Source of the DNA: Apoderus coryli
Taxonomy: Eukaryota; Arthropoda; Insecta; Coleoptera; Attelabidae
Length of the DNA stretch: 64,000 nucleotides
Direction of reading: 5' to 3'
Assembly: GCA_911728435.2 (NCBI GenBank)
Contig: OU452201.1
Location: 27,714,001-27,778,000, forward strand
In this document: piece by piece, positions 34,966 through 46,147 of the stretch
Position numbering within the stretch: the first letter of the stretch is position 1
How the letters are laid out: each line of letters begins with the position of its first letter
The notes under the pieces: model-generated
The model's input: the letters and a program-made list of their open reading frames with translations, nothing else
The model's database searches: none
Told to the model about the DNA's origin: nothing
Position numbers and translations under genes: made by a program

Positions 34966-35660
34966 ATAATAATAATAAGGTACACACAGCTTAAAGTAGG
35001 AACCGTTACTTGCCGAGTTTTATTTAGAGGCAACTTTCTGCAAAAGTGTTCACTTTAGACCCATAAAATGATATTACTTTTATAAGGAAAAAATTTACAA
35101 GGAATAGAACATACGAAAGGATTTTTGCTATATAATTCTTTACTATTTAGGGTATCAAATAAATTATTGATAAATTCCACGTAATTTGCTGTGGTTTCCG
35201 ATTCGAACTCGGAGTATAAAGTGTGGAAACCCCTGTATATCCGAAAATAATCGTTATTTTGAAAAAATGTTTAAAGAAAAGTTATTGGGTATAATTTCTG
35301 GCACAACCTCCTGATGTTCAATTTTTTATAGCGTTAACAGCTTTGTTGCTATGGCAACCAACTTTGTTTTTTTAAATGACATGGTATATTTTTCTTTTCA
35401 TTTTTAGGTAGACAATTTATTTCTGGATACGACGATCTTAAATTTTTATAGGGTTACATTGGAAAATAATTGAGGAAAACTGTTTTATAAAACAATCATG
35501 TTCTTCGTTTACAGTTCATTAAAACTAAATTTTTATAAGACTTGCCATGGAAAACATTGTAGCTGTCAATTGAAAATACTTGTAAAATAAAATACGAACA
35601 AATAAAAATTTAATTCAAAAAACCATTAGAAAGAAAATGGAATCCAACAACCTAATATTA
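34966..35660. other. No recognisable gene; possible second B-box relic
   Basis: Starts with an (AAT)n microsatellite (34956-34977). Near 35194-35210 the minus strand has GAGTTCGAATC, resembling a polymerase III B box, without an associated A box. Confidence 0.35.
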
Positions 35661-35664
35661 AAAA

Positions 35665-35880
35665 CTAGTCCAACATATGTTGAAAATGTTGTCCGTTGAT
35701 ATTTGCGCACAATTGGAGTCTCCTTTCAAATGAATTTCTTACTTTTACTGACATGACAGGTAATATTCTTCTAGATTCTCCAATAACTTTATACCTATTC
35801 TGTTTTTAATAATTTCACCACAGATCTTTGAGAAATATCGAAATTATTATCGGAGTCAAAAAAATTTATTAACAAAATTT
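35665..35880 (-). pseudogene. Tc1/mariner-type transposase scrap (C-terminus)
   Basis: Minus strand: DISQRSVVKLLKTE (possible helix-turn-helix piece) and, after a frame change, VRNSFERRLQLCANINGQHF and QHML then a stop at 35665. The end strongly resembles the RFEQNLYYCMESNGSHFQHLL end of the intact transposase at 9320-10393. The catalytic domain is missing, so the copy is deleted internally. Confidence 0.6.
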
Positions 35881-36299
35881 ATATGTTTTTTATGTTATTC
35901 GGTAATGAAAAATATATGTTTCCATTAAGAAAAAAACGAGTTGACCTTGAGATAACCTTGAAACGGTTGACAAACTCGCCAATGGGTGCCACCATTGTTT
36001 TTCCCCCACAATAGCAAACATCTTTTATTTGAACTTGTATAACATGTATAATATGTAATTTAAATCCATTGATATGCTCTTTGTACAATATATTTTTGAA
36101 GAGTTAACATGAAAACATGGCTTTTCCACTGATACACCCAAGTTTTTAAGGCTGATTGGTTTTTCATTGATCGCATATAATAGCAACCATTTTTAATCCG
36201 CATTCTATAAGAATTTTTATAGCCGCCTCTAAAATATACTTTAAATAAACATGATTAATAGTAATGAATTGCTTGCTACATAATGTAACAAGACAATAA

Positions 36300-36575
36300 G
36301 TTATGTTGGAAATTTGTTTCACACTACCATGCTTTCACCAGACGGGCAGTTTCGTTGATTCACAATTCATCAGTGGTGATCGGCAGGCAGTGTGACCCAA
36401 ATATTCAACATTTACGAAGAGCTTATACTAGCATGAGAGATGAATGACATATCATAATTACAGGTAGTGTAAGCTCTTTGTAAATGTTGGAAATTTCGGT
36501 CACACTGGGTTGTGGATCAACGAAACTGCCCGCCTGATGAAAGTGTGGTAGTGTGAAACAAATTTCCAACATAAC
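36300..36575. repeat. Inverted pair of PLE terminal-repeat-like units, copy 2
   Basis: TGTTGGAAATTTGTTTCACA on the left and its inverse at 36552-36575. The left arm contains a complete hammerhead on the minus strand. The right arm has the same sequence on the plus strand, but ATGA is missing from the core (CTGGGTTGTGGATCAACGAAAC-like). It is homologous to 13961-14262, and the similarity continues to about 36740. Confidence 0.7.
36335..36379 (-). ncRNA. Hammerhead ribozyme, intact core and GUC triplet
   Basis: On the minus strand: stem I UCACCA/UGGUGA (6 bp), core CUGAUGA, stem II AUUG-UGAAU-CAAC (3 pairs plus one mismatch), GAAAC, short stem III (AC with GU around UGCCC), triplet GUC. In plus coordinates: TCATCAG at 36367-36373, GTTTC at 36349-36353, GAC at 36341-36343. 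It belongs to the same family as the one at 14144-14188. Confidence 0.8.
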
Positions 36576-36740
36576 TTAAAAAGTCATGTATGTATGTAAC
36601 AAGCCATTCATTAATAAAGCTTCCCGTCAGGGAATATCTTGTGTTGGCAATAGGATATAATCAGTTGTTACTTCTCGTCCGGCCATCGTCTATCAACTTT
36701 CTCTCACCGGGCATATTGCCTGCTCACACTAGATGTCTGC

Positions 36741-39169
36741 GTAAAATTAAATGTATCCGTTTGGTGGGTAGTTTTGATTACAATAAGTCGGTGCCAAGCC
36801 CAAGCTCGAAACAAAATAAATCTATATTTACCTACTACCTATTTGGCTTGGTACCGACTATTATGTGCATTGTTGTCTTTTGAATGATATTTGTATTTTG
36901 TTATTTTTCGTATTTTTTATTAGTTCTTTTGACAGCTCTGGTGTCATCAATACACCTGTATCCCGAATTGCACCAAATTGCGATGCTATTGAACAAGCAT
37001 ATAATCCTAAATATAATATTATTTTTGAACTTTGAATGTACATATGAAATTTGTATCTTAAAATTAGTCAAAGAATCACCCTTTAAAGTTTGTACAAGTA
37101 CTTATGCAACACCCTGTATACATAGATACTTTGATTTGCAATTTGCAAATCTGTTAAACTAGGTAATGCTGTTTTTTTTTATTTACTTTCAAATATGGTG
37201 TTATGTAATTGTATTCAAATTAAATGTTTGGGGATGATATTTACGAGTTTTATTTTTTTATATAGAGAAACTGTTATTCAGTTTTTAAGGATCAATCTGA
37301 AGCAGACGATTGTACTTGTTAAAACATGAAAAAAGTTATTGTCGTGATACTTTTAACACCCTGTTGGTGGGTTTTTAAAGCTTTTTACGAAACGTGTTAA
37401 CAATACAATCTACATAAATCGTTATTTTTTTAAAGTTTTATGATCATTGCACAAAAACCAATATTAGGGAGACTGTAAGTTTTTTTTCAATTCGGCGTTG
37501 CAGAATTTGAACCTAATTGTGATAATTGTGTTATTTTACTAGTATAGATATTTTTGAGTAAATTAATTCGGTTATAATCGATGAGTAGAATCTTTGGAGT
37601 AAAATACATTTCACAAAAACCCTGAACCATGTTTCTCAATAGATTTAAATTTTCATTAAAAACAGATTAAAAATTCTAATTTTTTACATCCTGCATTTCG
37701 AAACCGTATTTTTTTAAATAATTATTGTCATGCTGGAAATTTCAAACCTTATTTACTTCAGCAACTTGTAAAAAGCACAGCCTTTTTAATATTAACATTT
37801 CTTAAAATCGATAATACGCGATAACGATGACTTTCTATCAATATCACAGAAGGATACATTTATTACGTATATAATTTGTTAGATTTTACATCTCCGAATT
37901 GAAACACACGCAAAAAATGTGCATAAAAAAGTTAGGGTAGCATTTCACGCCTGTATGAGTCTGAGATTTATTTTTTCATAATGTTAACAAGTTGAATCTG
38001 CTGTTTGAGTTTGATCCTTAAAACTGAATCAGATAATAAGCGGAAGTCCTATCTATAACGCCAAATTTCGTTAATTTAAATATAACTTTTTGATGCATCC
38101 TTATATCCGAAATTTAAAATTAAATGACTAAAATAATATTATTTTAGTCATTTAAAATTATTGTCTAAAACATTTAATGAACCAGCCCTGTATATTTATA
38201 CTATTATAGTAATTTCTTTTATTTTCGTCCATACACATTAATCTTTGCGTAGATAGGTGTACGTATACCATATAATTTTATATTAACCGACAAAAAACAC
38301 TGCTGCACAGTAGTACATATATGATACCTATAATATAAAAACAAACTCCCACCTCGTAGGGGAAAGTATACTCGTCCTTGTCTAACATTGCCCATATGAT
38401 TATTTTATTTCAACACAATACATATAACACCATCTACAATTTCCATAATTTCCATGGTTACATGTTTTTCTAATAGATGTAGCTCGTGTCGAGACAGTTT
38501 CAATTTTTGTTTTCTTTCCCATATACGCTGACTATCTATTGTGTAGATTAATCTTTGCCCATGGAAACACGAATCATGGCCATTGGCTCGGTATAAAAGG
38601 AAATTAACGTGGCTATGTTAGTTTAGACAGGAAGTCACAAACCGTTTAGTTTGGTTTAGCGTTTCAAGAACCGATATTCACCAAAATTGCCTAAAGTATG
38701 CCATGCTTCAACACTGGAAGCATCTAAAGTATCTTAAGTTGACGACCTGCATGATTTAATTACGACTATGTTTTAGACTTTTTCAGCATGACGGCTACTG
38801 GCTGATTAAGATCAAAGAAGCCGACCCAGAGATTACATTCTCGCCCTCAGTTGTACTCTGGTTTCGTTTTAAATCTTGTAACAAATAATATACCTGTCCG
38901 CACTTTAAGTAAATCCATTGTTATATTGCGATCTAAAGCGTGCTGTCGATTTTATGACCTGTAGGGCCAGCATAAAAAAAACTAAACAAATATGGGGTGG
39001 AAGCCCGAAGAAAAGGAGAGTAGCGAAAGAGTTGAAACTTGTTTTGCTGTTGTTTCAATTCCTACGCTTACTTGGTCGACTGTCATAAATCCTGGTCGAC
39101 TGTCGACCATAATTCTGGACGAGAGAGGGTCGGGTAAGGGGCTAAATACCAACGGACTGGTATATTATT
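36741..39169. other. No recognisable gene; MITE ends and a palindrome
   Basis: Contains isolated mariner-type ends (CACCCTGTATAC near 37110; AACACCCTGTTGG near 37356; CCCTGTATATT near 38190) and a perfect palindrome AATGACTAAAATAATATTAT.. at about 38122-38153. Open frames at 36590-37162 and 38992-39234 show no known motif. A TATAAAA box at about 38593 lies downstream of the word shared with 26578-26617. Confidence 0.4.
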
Positions 39170-39400
39170 TATTAGACTATGGTCCTGGGATGGATGCCTG
39201 CTCTCTTGTACCTTTTTTTATTTCTAATTTTTGAACAAAGTAGTTAGTTAGGTAGTTGGGTTAGTTTAGCATGTTATTATTATTATTGTTAAACTAAGTT
39301 ATAATAATATAAATAATAGTGTACTTAGATTTTAAATATTTGACGAAAACATTTCGTTACCCAGGTAATATCATATACAATGTACAGCATCCAATGAAGG
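39170..39400 (+). repeat. SINE-like repeat, inverted copy
   Basis: Carries TTTCTAATTTTTGAACAAAG and TAGTTAGTTAGG, the reverse complement of the 3' block of the copies at 4960, 33420 and 34730. The B-box end is degenerate (CTGGGATGGATGCC near 39185). Confidence 0.55.
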
Positions 39401-39479
39401 TCACTATAAATTATTAACTAACTTGTTCTTTTTATTTATATTACTTTTTGTACGACCGACCTTTTTTGATGGTTTACTG

Positions 39480-40050
39480 TGTCTGTCTTTATAACAGTAA
39501 GTGACATTTACTGGCTGACAACCCAAACACGACGGTAAGTAATTCACTTACCGTTCAGAGAACGGTAAGTAAATTCACGACGGTATATCATTGCGCATTT
39601 ATGCTGACGTCATTATTTTGATTTTTAAATTGTATATTAAACGGCATTAGGTATGAACTTTTATAAGCATTTTCATACCGTTCTCTGGAATTATAGCGGC
39701 TATTCCAACATTCCATGCTTCATCAAGAGATTCACATTCAAAGTCACTCATTTTCAATAATAATACTTATTTAAATAAGTTTTGACAAATACATGACATA
39801 AAAAATACGATAACAATCATAACAATAACAATTAGTTCCATGACAACGTTCAATTGCAACTTTGTAGCGGGTATTCAGCTAACCTGAATTTGTATTTAAT
39901 TGAAAATAATAATTATTAAAAATAATAAAATTGCAATTTCGATCGTACAAAAAATAGTATAAGCATCTCAAACAGTAAGTAGTTTACCGATCTCCTCCAA
40001 AACATTGTCGTCGTCGATCGGTAAACTACACTTACTGTTCTCAATACTTA
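39480..40050. repeat. Foldback region with CAGTAAGT/ACGGTAAGT hairpins
   Basis: AACAGTAAGTGACATTTACT at the left faces AGTTTACCGATC..CTTACTGTTCTC at the right. Two internal hairpins lie at about 39531-39585 (GACGGTAAGT.. CACTTACCGTT) and 39971-40043 (AACAGTAAGTAGTTTACCGA facing TCGGTAAACTACACTTACTG). No coding. Superfamily unknown. Confidence 0.55.
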
Positions 40051-40250
40051 ATATACTATTCTGTAAGTACCTAAGTTATACGAAACTAAAATCTGTGCCA
40101 TATGTTTTTCTTTTCTCCAAGAACAGGTATTAGAGATAATTTTATTTATTTCAGGATTTTGGAATACAGTATACCTATAGTCCATACTAAATCCTATTCA
40201 ATCGTTATCTCTTTTATACTCACAGTGCCTTTGTGGTGCAACAAGCTATA

Positions 40251-40708
40251 CAGGGCAATATTTTAGGGGGTAATTTCTCCGGTCTGTATGAAAATAATTC
40301 CAATAAACGTCTGGAAATGCATTGTTTCCAAGACACAATGTGTTGAAGTTTTTTTTTGTATATAACAGTTTGTTTTTCTAATAAAGTCAAATACGTATCT
40401 CCTTTTTGAAATTTAGCAGCGGTGTTGATAGAAATAGGGAGTTTATATTGCCTTAACTAGATCAAAATTATTAAGTCCACTGGCGTTACGGTGTAATTTT
40501 TTTTACAAACAAATTTCTCTGAATTTCAAAGAAATCGGTAAGGACTTAATTAAAAAAGCGTTATTTTCAAAAACACAAACCTTTAAAACCTTGTATCTTG
40601 GAAACAATGCATTTTCGGACGTATGTTTATGGGAAGTTTTTTCATTAAATGACCTGAGAAAATCATCCCTTCAATATTGCCGGTTTTTCTTTAAAAACCC
40701 TGTATATT
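40251..40708. repeat. MITE with TACAGGG ends
   Basis: Begins ATACAGGGCAATATTTTAGG and ends AAAAACCCTGTATA. Inner inverted blocks GGAAATGCATTGTTTCCAAG and its near inverse at about 40596-40615 support a single foldback unit. Mariner-type non-autonomous element by its ends. Confidence 0.65.
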
Positions 40709-41500
40709 TTATGGCAACAAACAAAATAACACTATGTATAAAACTAAAAACAACACGGAAACAATAATTGTGATCATTTGTAGCAATTTTATTTATAAGG
40801 TTCACAATGGGTACGTCTATATAGATTCTTCTCTGCGATCAAACCAGGGTTTATAATTTCTCTATTGTTTATAGTGACGTGGAAAGATAGAGGGTCAATA
40901 TTTGAGTATTTCTCCTCTAAATATTGCTGCGGCTATTTGAAACACCCTCTATAAATAAATAATAAAATATATGCTCTAGGCTGCTTTAATTTTGAGATGA
41001 CATTGTATGTCTATCGCTTGAGTAATATCACATAATAATATATAGTTATCAACAAACACGTAAAAGTGTATTTTGGATTGTGTGTTTAATGATTGACCAA
41101 TATCTATCTATAACTATCATGTTCCATTTGATTGAGAACGTGATATGTTATATTATTTTCCCATTTGCCCACAAATTGCTAGTCAATATAATCACGCCTC
41201 TATTGTATTTCCCAATTATATAAGCATAAACATCGTCTTTTTACGATCTTGGCAAATATTGTTTGTAATGATTGGGCGGTAGTAATTATACGTGACTCTG
41301 CCAACGGTATATTTCCAGCGCTATAGACCCTAAGAAAATTGCTTACATATGGACCTCTTTAAAAATATTATAGTATGTTATAGATATTCTACGCTCCCCA
41401 TTTTGTTTACACTTCATAAAAGAGGCTAAGGCTTGAAGGTGAATGAAATTTTGTAGGCTTGCCAGATGTATATAATTACTATCACCGAACCCCGAGGCGT
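40709..41500. other. No recognisable gene
   Basis: AT-rich sequence with no supported coding or repeat boundary. Confidence 0.3.
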
Positions 41501-43052
41501 CAACTTAACAGTGGCGGCTTGTGGCAGTTTAATGTGGTGAAGCATAACACAAAATAAAGTCATATACTTACTTAATAGGTAGCTAAAATTAATAAGGATA
41601 TCCCTACTTCGTCAAGTGCATAAAATATAGGTTATGTTTATAAGTAGGTACCTCACCTAAGTATTGTTTTCTTAAAAACCTTAATTAAAGTGTGATTAAT
41701 ATCTAGAATATATTTACTTATTTCATAATAATACTAAATAAAACACATTTTATGAAACTGTCAAACAAATTTCTTTTATGCTAGCTATTTGAAATCATAA
41801 TACGTCTCACACCAGGTATTATTAAAAGCTCGGCTTTTATGCATTTGCCTGTATTTATATTTATCAAACATTTATTTAAATCTGTGTGTGTCTGTATATT
41901 TTTAACAAGATTTTTCTGTTCTTAAAAGGATTGTTGATTAAAAAAACTTAACTTTAGTTAATATTAAAAAATAAACTCATCATTTTTCATAATAACTGCG
42001 CTTACCTGATGTCAGCGTAAATATAATTTACGCGGCTGATGTGTACTACTTCCACTTGCTTCATCCATATTAAAGTATGAGATATTATATTATTAAAAAA
42101 ACAATATTTTACGGTACCTACCCATTTATTTTTTATAAGAATAGGTAGGTACCTACTAATTGACAACCGTAGGTATATATATATTTTTAATTTGTTCACT
42201 ACTATTTTAGATTTTAAAACTTAAATTAAATACGTAGGTAACTAAATAGAAAGACTAATTTGTATTCAAAATATCAAAAATCAGCTTCCCGAAAAGTAAA
42301 TAAAAATAATATTAGCATTTAGCATATCACTAGAAATTTGCGACTGTGAGATAGACATAATCAAAATAATTACCGACATATAGGTACAAAACACTGGCCA
42401 AGCGTTGTCATATAACCTTATTTTACATTAAATCTCTGCTGCATCTATATGAAGCGTGCTTCTTATAGTGTTTTTTTAATGGCAAGATTCGTATGCTATG
42501 CTTAATGCTTAGTACAATTAAGCGCTGGCAACTGTGTTTATACGAAGAGCGATAGGTGGTTGTATAGTGGGAATATGCCAGATGGCAGTGTTGCCCATTG
42601 TTGCTGAATTATAGATGAAAATGCTTTGAGGCACGCTTCATCTGCATAAGAACGTGTATGATTAATAAATAGGCTATTGGTGTGTCAGAGGACACAAGCA
42701 CTGGCAAGGATGTCAACTGCCGCATACAGGGAAGGGAGAGAGACCGAAATAAATAATGTTTTACTATTATTACACGAATAAAAAAAAAGAGAAATACCTA
42801 TAGGTATGTAAATTAAGTATGTTAAATAGGTGTATAGGATAAAGCCTGCTTCAGATGAAGACGAAATTCAAAATTACAGTTTTATGGTAAAGCAGGTTGA
42901 ACATTAAGTATACATTAATTTATAGTTTAAATTTTATGGAGAAAAATAATTACACAATAAAATAAAATACTTAAATATTATTAATTTTACTGATTATTTA
43001 GGTGAAGCATTGCTTCACTTGCTTCATAGGACAAATCGCCACTGCAACTTAA
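41501..43052. mobile_element. Non-autonomous hAT element, copy 2, with its duplications
   Basis: The element proper is 41509-43044 (1536 bp), flanked by the perfect 8-bp duplication CAACTTAA at 41501-41508 and 43045-43052. The ends CAGTGGCGGCTTGTGG and ..ACAAATCGCCACTG are inverted. It is the same element as 11345-12806, same orientation, with a few indels (for example extra sequence near 42300-42370 and 41690). No transposase is encoded. Confidence 0.93.
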
Positions 43053-44324
43053 GGGTTATTTAGGCTGAGTATCACGATGACTTATGCAGGGAAAAAGTAT
43101 GTCCCTTTTTACATCTACGAAATAAAAAAGGATAATGGGTTTTACTTTAAGGTATTAAAAAATATTTTACATTTGTTTGTAGTTTTTCTTTGCATTATAA
43201 ATGCAACAAGATACTCCAAAATATTACAAAGATCTCTCTTAAAGTTAAAATGTTTTTCACTTTTGAGGATGAAGAAGAAAAAGCGAAAACATAGTCATTT
43301 AAATGAATCTATTCATTGAGTTTACCATGTGTCCCAAATAAATGGCGATTTTAGAAGCGGAAAGATATACAATTTTGTATAAATGGGAAAAATGTTCCAC
43401 TATTCTGCGCTACATCAGATGCTGTTTCGAAAGAAAAATATCTACAGCGGTTTTTGATTTGTTGGGAAAAACACAACTTGTGTTTTTGGAAAAAATCGCA
43501 ATATCGTCATTATCTTGTAATCAAATTTAATAAAATATGGTGGTTTTGTATGAGCGACTACGTTTAATCAAATGACGTTGACGAATTTTTTCTAGGCCTT
43601 ACAAATATTTGGTAACCATAGCCAACTTTGTTATTTGTTATTGCCTCGATATTATTGGATTATATGCCTCATTAAATTGAGCATATAAAGAACTTTCCAA
43701 CCATGTATAACAGGCCTAACTTTGGATAACGAAATATGTAAATTTATTTAAGAAATTGGGTGGTGTTACATCTGGAGATCTTGGTGGTCAGCTTTGAGAA
43801 CTCCACTTCTTCATGAAAATATGTTAACTGAAACCATTTTTTTAAAATTATTGTAAATATTCGTTACAATAATCATTTCAAGAAGTTCGTGTAATTCTAA
43901 CGAAAAAAAAAACGGCCGGCATTTTGAGCGATTAATATATTAACTCTTTTTTATTTACAGATTTAGATTTAACAAGATGTTTAATCTTAAAAAGACTTTA
44001 TTTTTAATATTAGAATTTATACGCTTTCGCATAGTATCTTTACTACTACTAGTTATTTCTTTAAAATTAATGGGGTTTTTGATATCAGTAATTATATTGA
44101 TTGATATCAGATCTGTAGTATGATATTATAGCGAAAGCTTAATATATTAAGCTCTAATAACCACAAAAATATATGGTAATTTGTGATATTTTAGTAGAAT
44201 ATTTGTATTTGGGTCATACATATTTAAATCAAATAAAAGTAAAAATTTCTCGCAATTATTATTGTTGACATAAATAATGGTGAATAAATGAATAATAATT
44301 TTATTTAACGCAACTGAGACGAAA
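43053..44324. other. No recognisable gene
   Basis: Open frames at 43077-43319 and 43342-43530 have no recognisable motif and no conserved counterpart in the window. The AT-rich remainder shows nothing. Confidence 0.35.
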
Positions 44325-44680
44325 GCTACTGACGATATCGCTTCACTCTTATTGTGAGGTCGTCAGCGTACTATACATAGGATTTTTCGAACTGCGTGCG
44401 GTGAGATGTGTACTGCTGTGCAGATTGTATAGTTTTATATTTATAATTCTCGGATATATCTCGCTGTACTTAAAGACAGGACGATGTTGTAGCTGAGCAG
44501 GGCTATGGTACTCTGATGAGCTCACAATAAGATCAAAAGGATATCATCAGTATCTGTTGATCCATGCCTCAGCCTTCAGTTGAACAGAATTAGATTGAGG
44601 CCCTGCTATTTAAACAAAATCCCATGCACATGGTAAAGCCAGTAATTTTGTCCGATATAACAAAAAATATTTCTGCTTTA
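44325..44680. repeat. Diverged copy of the hammerhead inverted-repeat unit at 21953-23455
   Basis: Shares GTACTCTGATGAGCTCACAATAAGA, here on the plus strand at 44508-44535, and CCAGTAATTTTGTCCG near 44640 with the first unit. Both arms keep hammerhead outlines, but the left has a broken GAAA (GAAGC) and the right has AAAAG and AUC in place of GAAAC and GUC, so neither should cleave well. It lacks the inserted element found in the first copy. Confidence 0.65.
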
Positions 44681-44843
44681 TTATATTTAGGGAGACAAAT
44701 TATTTTTGTAAAAATAATACTGTAATTTTAATGAAGTTGTTCATGATACTGTGGATTATCAATTTAATGATTTGAAATGATACTGTCATTCATCGACTCA
44801 AATTTAGTTTATTAACTGTAGGTTATCCTCAATATATAACGGT

Positions 44844-44885
44844 AGCAGATATGTTTCAATTCTCTAAGGAATCATCTTCAGTGCT
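44844..44885 (-). ncRNA. Hammerhead ribozyme motif, third family
   Basis: Minus strand: stem I AGCA/UGCU, core CUGAAGA (plus TCTTCAG at 44875-44881), a bulged U then stem II GAUUC-CUUAGA-GAAUU, GAAAC (plus GTTTC at 44853-44857), AU, then AUC. The triplet is AUC rather than GUC, so stem III is weakened. Sequence outside the core differs from the other motifs in the window. Confidence 0.65.
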
Positions 44886-45089
44886 TATATTTTTTAGAAC
44901 AGTATACATTTCAAAGTAGTTAATTCAATTGGGTAATTATCTTTAATTTATGTAGATATATTGTGGTCTTACAATTCAATACGAAATCTGGGTAGAAAAA
45001 AAACTTTGGTATTCTGAATATTTATTCACAAATTTGATTAAATATTATATAATATAATATTATATATTTACGTAATTTCTTAATTATGA

Positions 45090-45640
45090 AAAATCGTGAT
45101 AGCTCTTTCTTCAACGAAAACGAGTTAAAGTTCGTGCAGATCTCCTTCAAAGCCAAATAATTGTAAAATATGTCATGTGTTTTTACATACAGTTACATAA
45201 TCAGGTTAGGAGAGTTATTTTTGGTGAGGTTCCTTTGAAGGGGAACGTTTTTAAAATTGTTCCCGAATCGTGACATTTTTCATTAAAGTAAAACAAAACA
45301 GATTTGTGTGTTATTCTTCTGGAATCTACTCACTTAATCAACATACTAACTTACAATCCTCGGCTGCCAGACTGTTTTTGAAATTATCGCTATCCTACAC
45401 TTCGTACTTATTATTCACGCGTAATTAATCTGAAATCTATTTACACTTGACACACGTGCAGATGTATAATTAAACATAATCTTATATTCCCCAAGTTTAT
45501 TTTATTTTAATTTTGCTAAAATATTTGGTTGTTGAAAATATTCCATATTATTTATATCTAATTCAATTCAATTCATTCAAAATATGGCAAAAACCAAGAA
45601 AAATTACGAAAGCCGTGGATGCCGCACTTTATTTGAAAAA
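45090..45640 (+). repeat. 0.5-kb dispersed repeat, copy A
   Basis: Shares blocks in order with the reverse complement of 61585-62115: AACGAAAACGAGTTAAA, GTGCAGATCTC, ACAGATTTGTGTGTTATTCT, TATCCTAC, AAATCTATTTACAC, TTATTTATAT and the CATTCAAAA block. The 80-codon open frame at 45584-45826 only partly overlaps it and is not conserved in copy B. Confidence 0.8.
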
Positions 45641-46147
45641 CTCTATGTACTCATTATTAGCGTAATACCAAAATCAATCAATCAATCCGAATTCTATTTA
45701 CATACCCAACAAAAAATAATTTACCACAAACTTAAATTATCCAAGCTTTATTTTCAATTCTCTTCCACGAAAACTTTAGTTTCAAATTCACTTTCCCGAA
45801 AATCTGATGGAGTAACTATACAATGAATTTTTACAGATTACCTTTGTATCCGTATCCAAAAATTAATAACATCAACCGTATTTCGAAATAGTTACAAAAG
45901 TGATCAATAGATGTCACTACTTGATAGTTCGGTAGAAGAATAACGACTAATTAAATATAAAGTTATGAACTGAGGAAAATGAAGAGAACAAATAATACAA
46001 TAATCAATTACAAAAACTTTTACCATTTCTGTAAGATGAATGTCAGATAACTCACCTACTATGTCACTAAGTTTAGATAAACTTGTCAGCAACCGATAAT
46101 AAATAGGTTTAGGTATATACAATACACAAAAACAAAATTTCTAAATA

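Noticed and set aside
36530..36545. CTGATGAAAG on the plus strand as a separate hammerhead core
   Set aside because: It is the stem I/III side of the damaged right-arm copy, with no following GAAAC.
36590..37162. Two overlapping open frames of 92-97 codons
   Set aside because: They lie in the PLE-flank repeat and MITE ends; the homologous stretch near 16.2 kb does not keep the frame.
38586..38640. TATA-box promoter of a host gene
   Set aside because: A TATAAAA box is present, but no coding exon follows; likely transposon debris.
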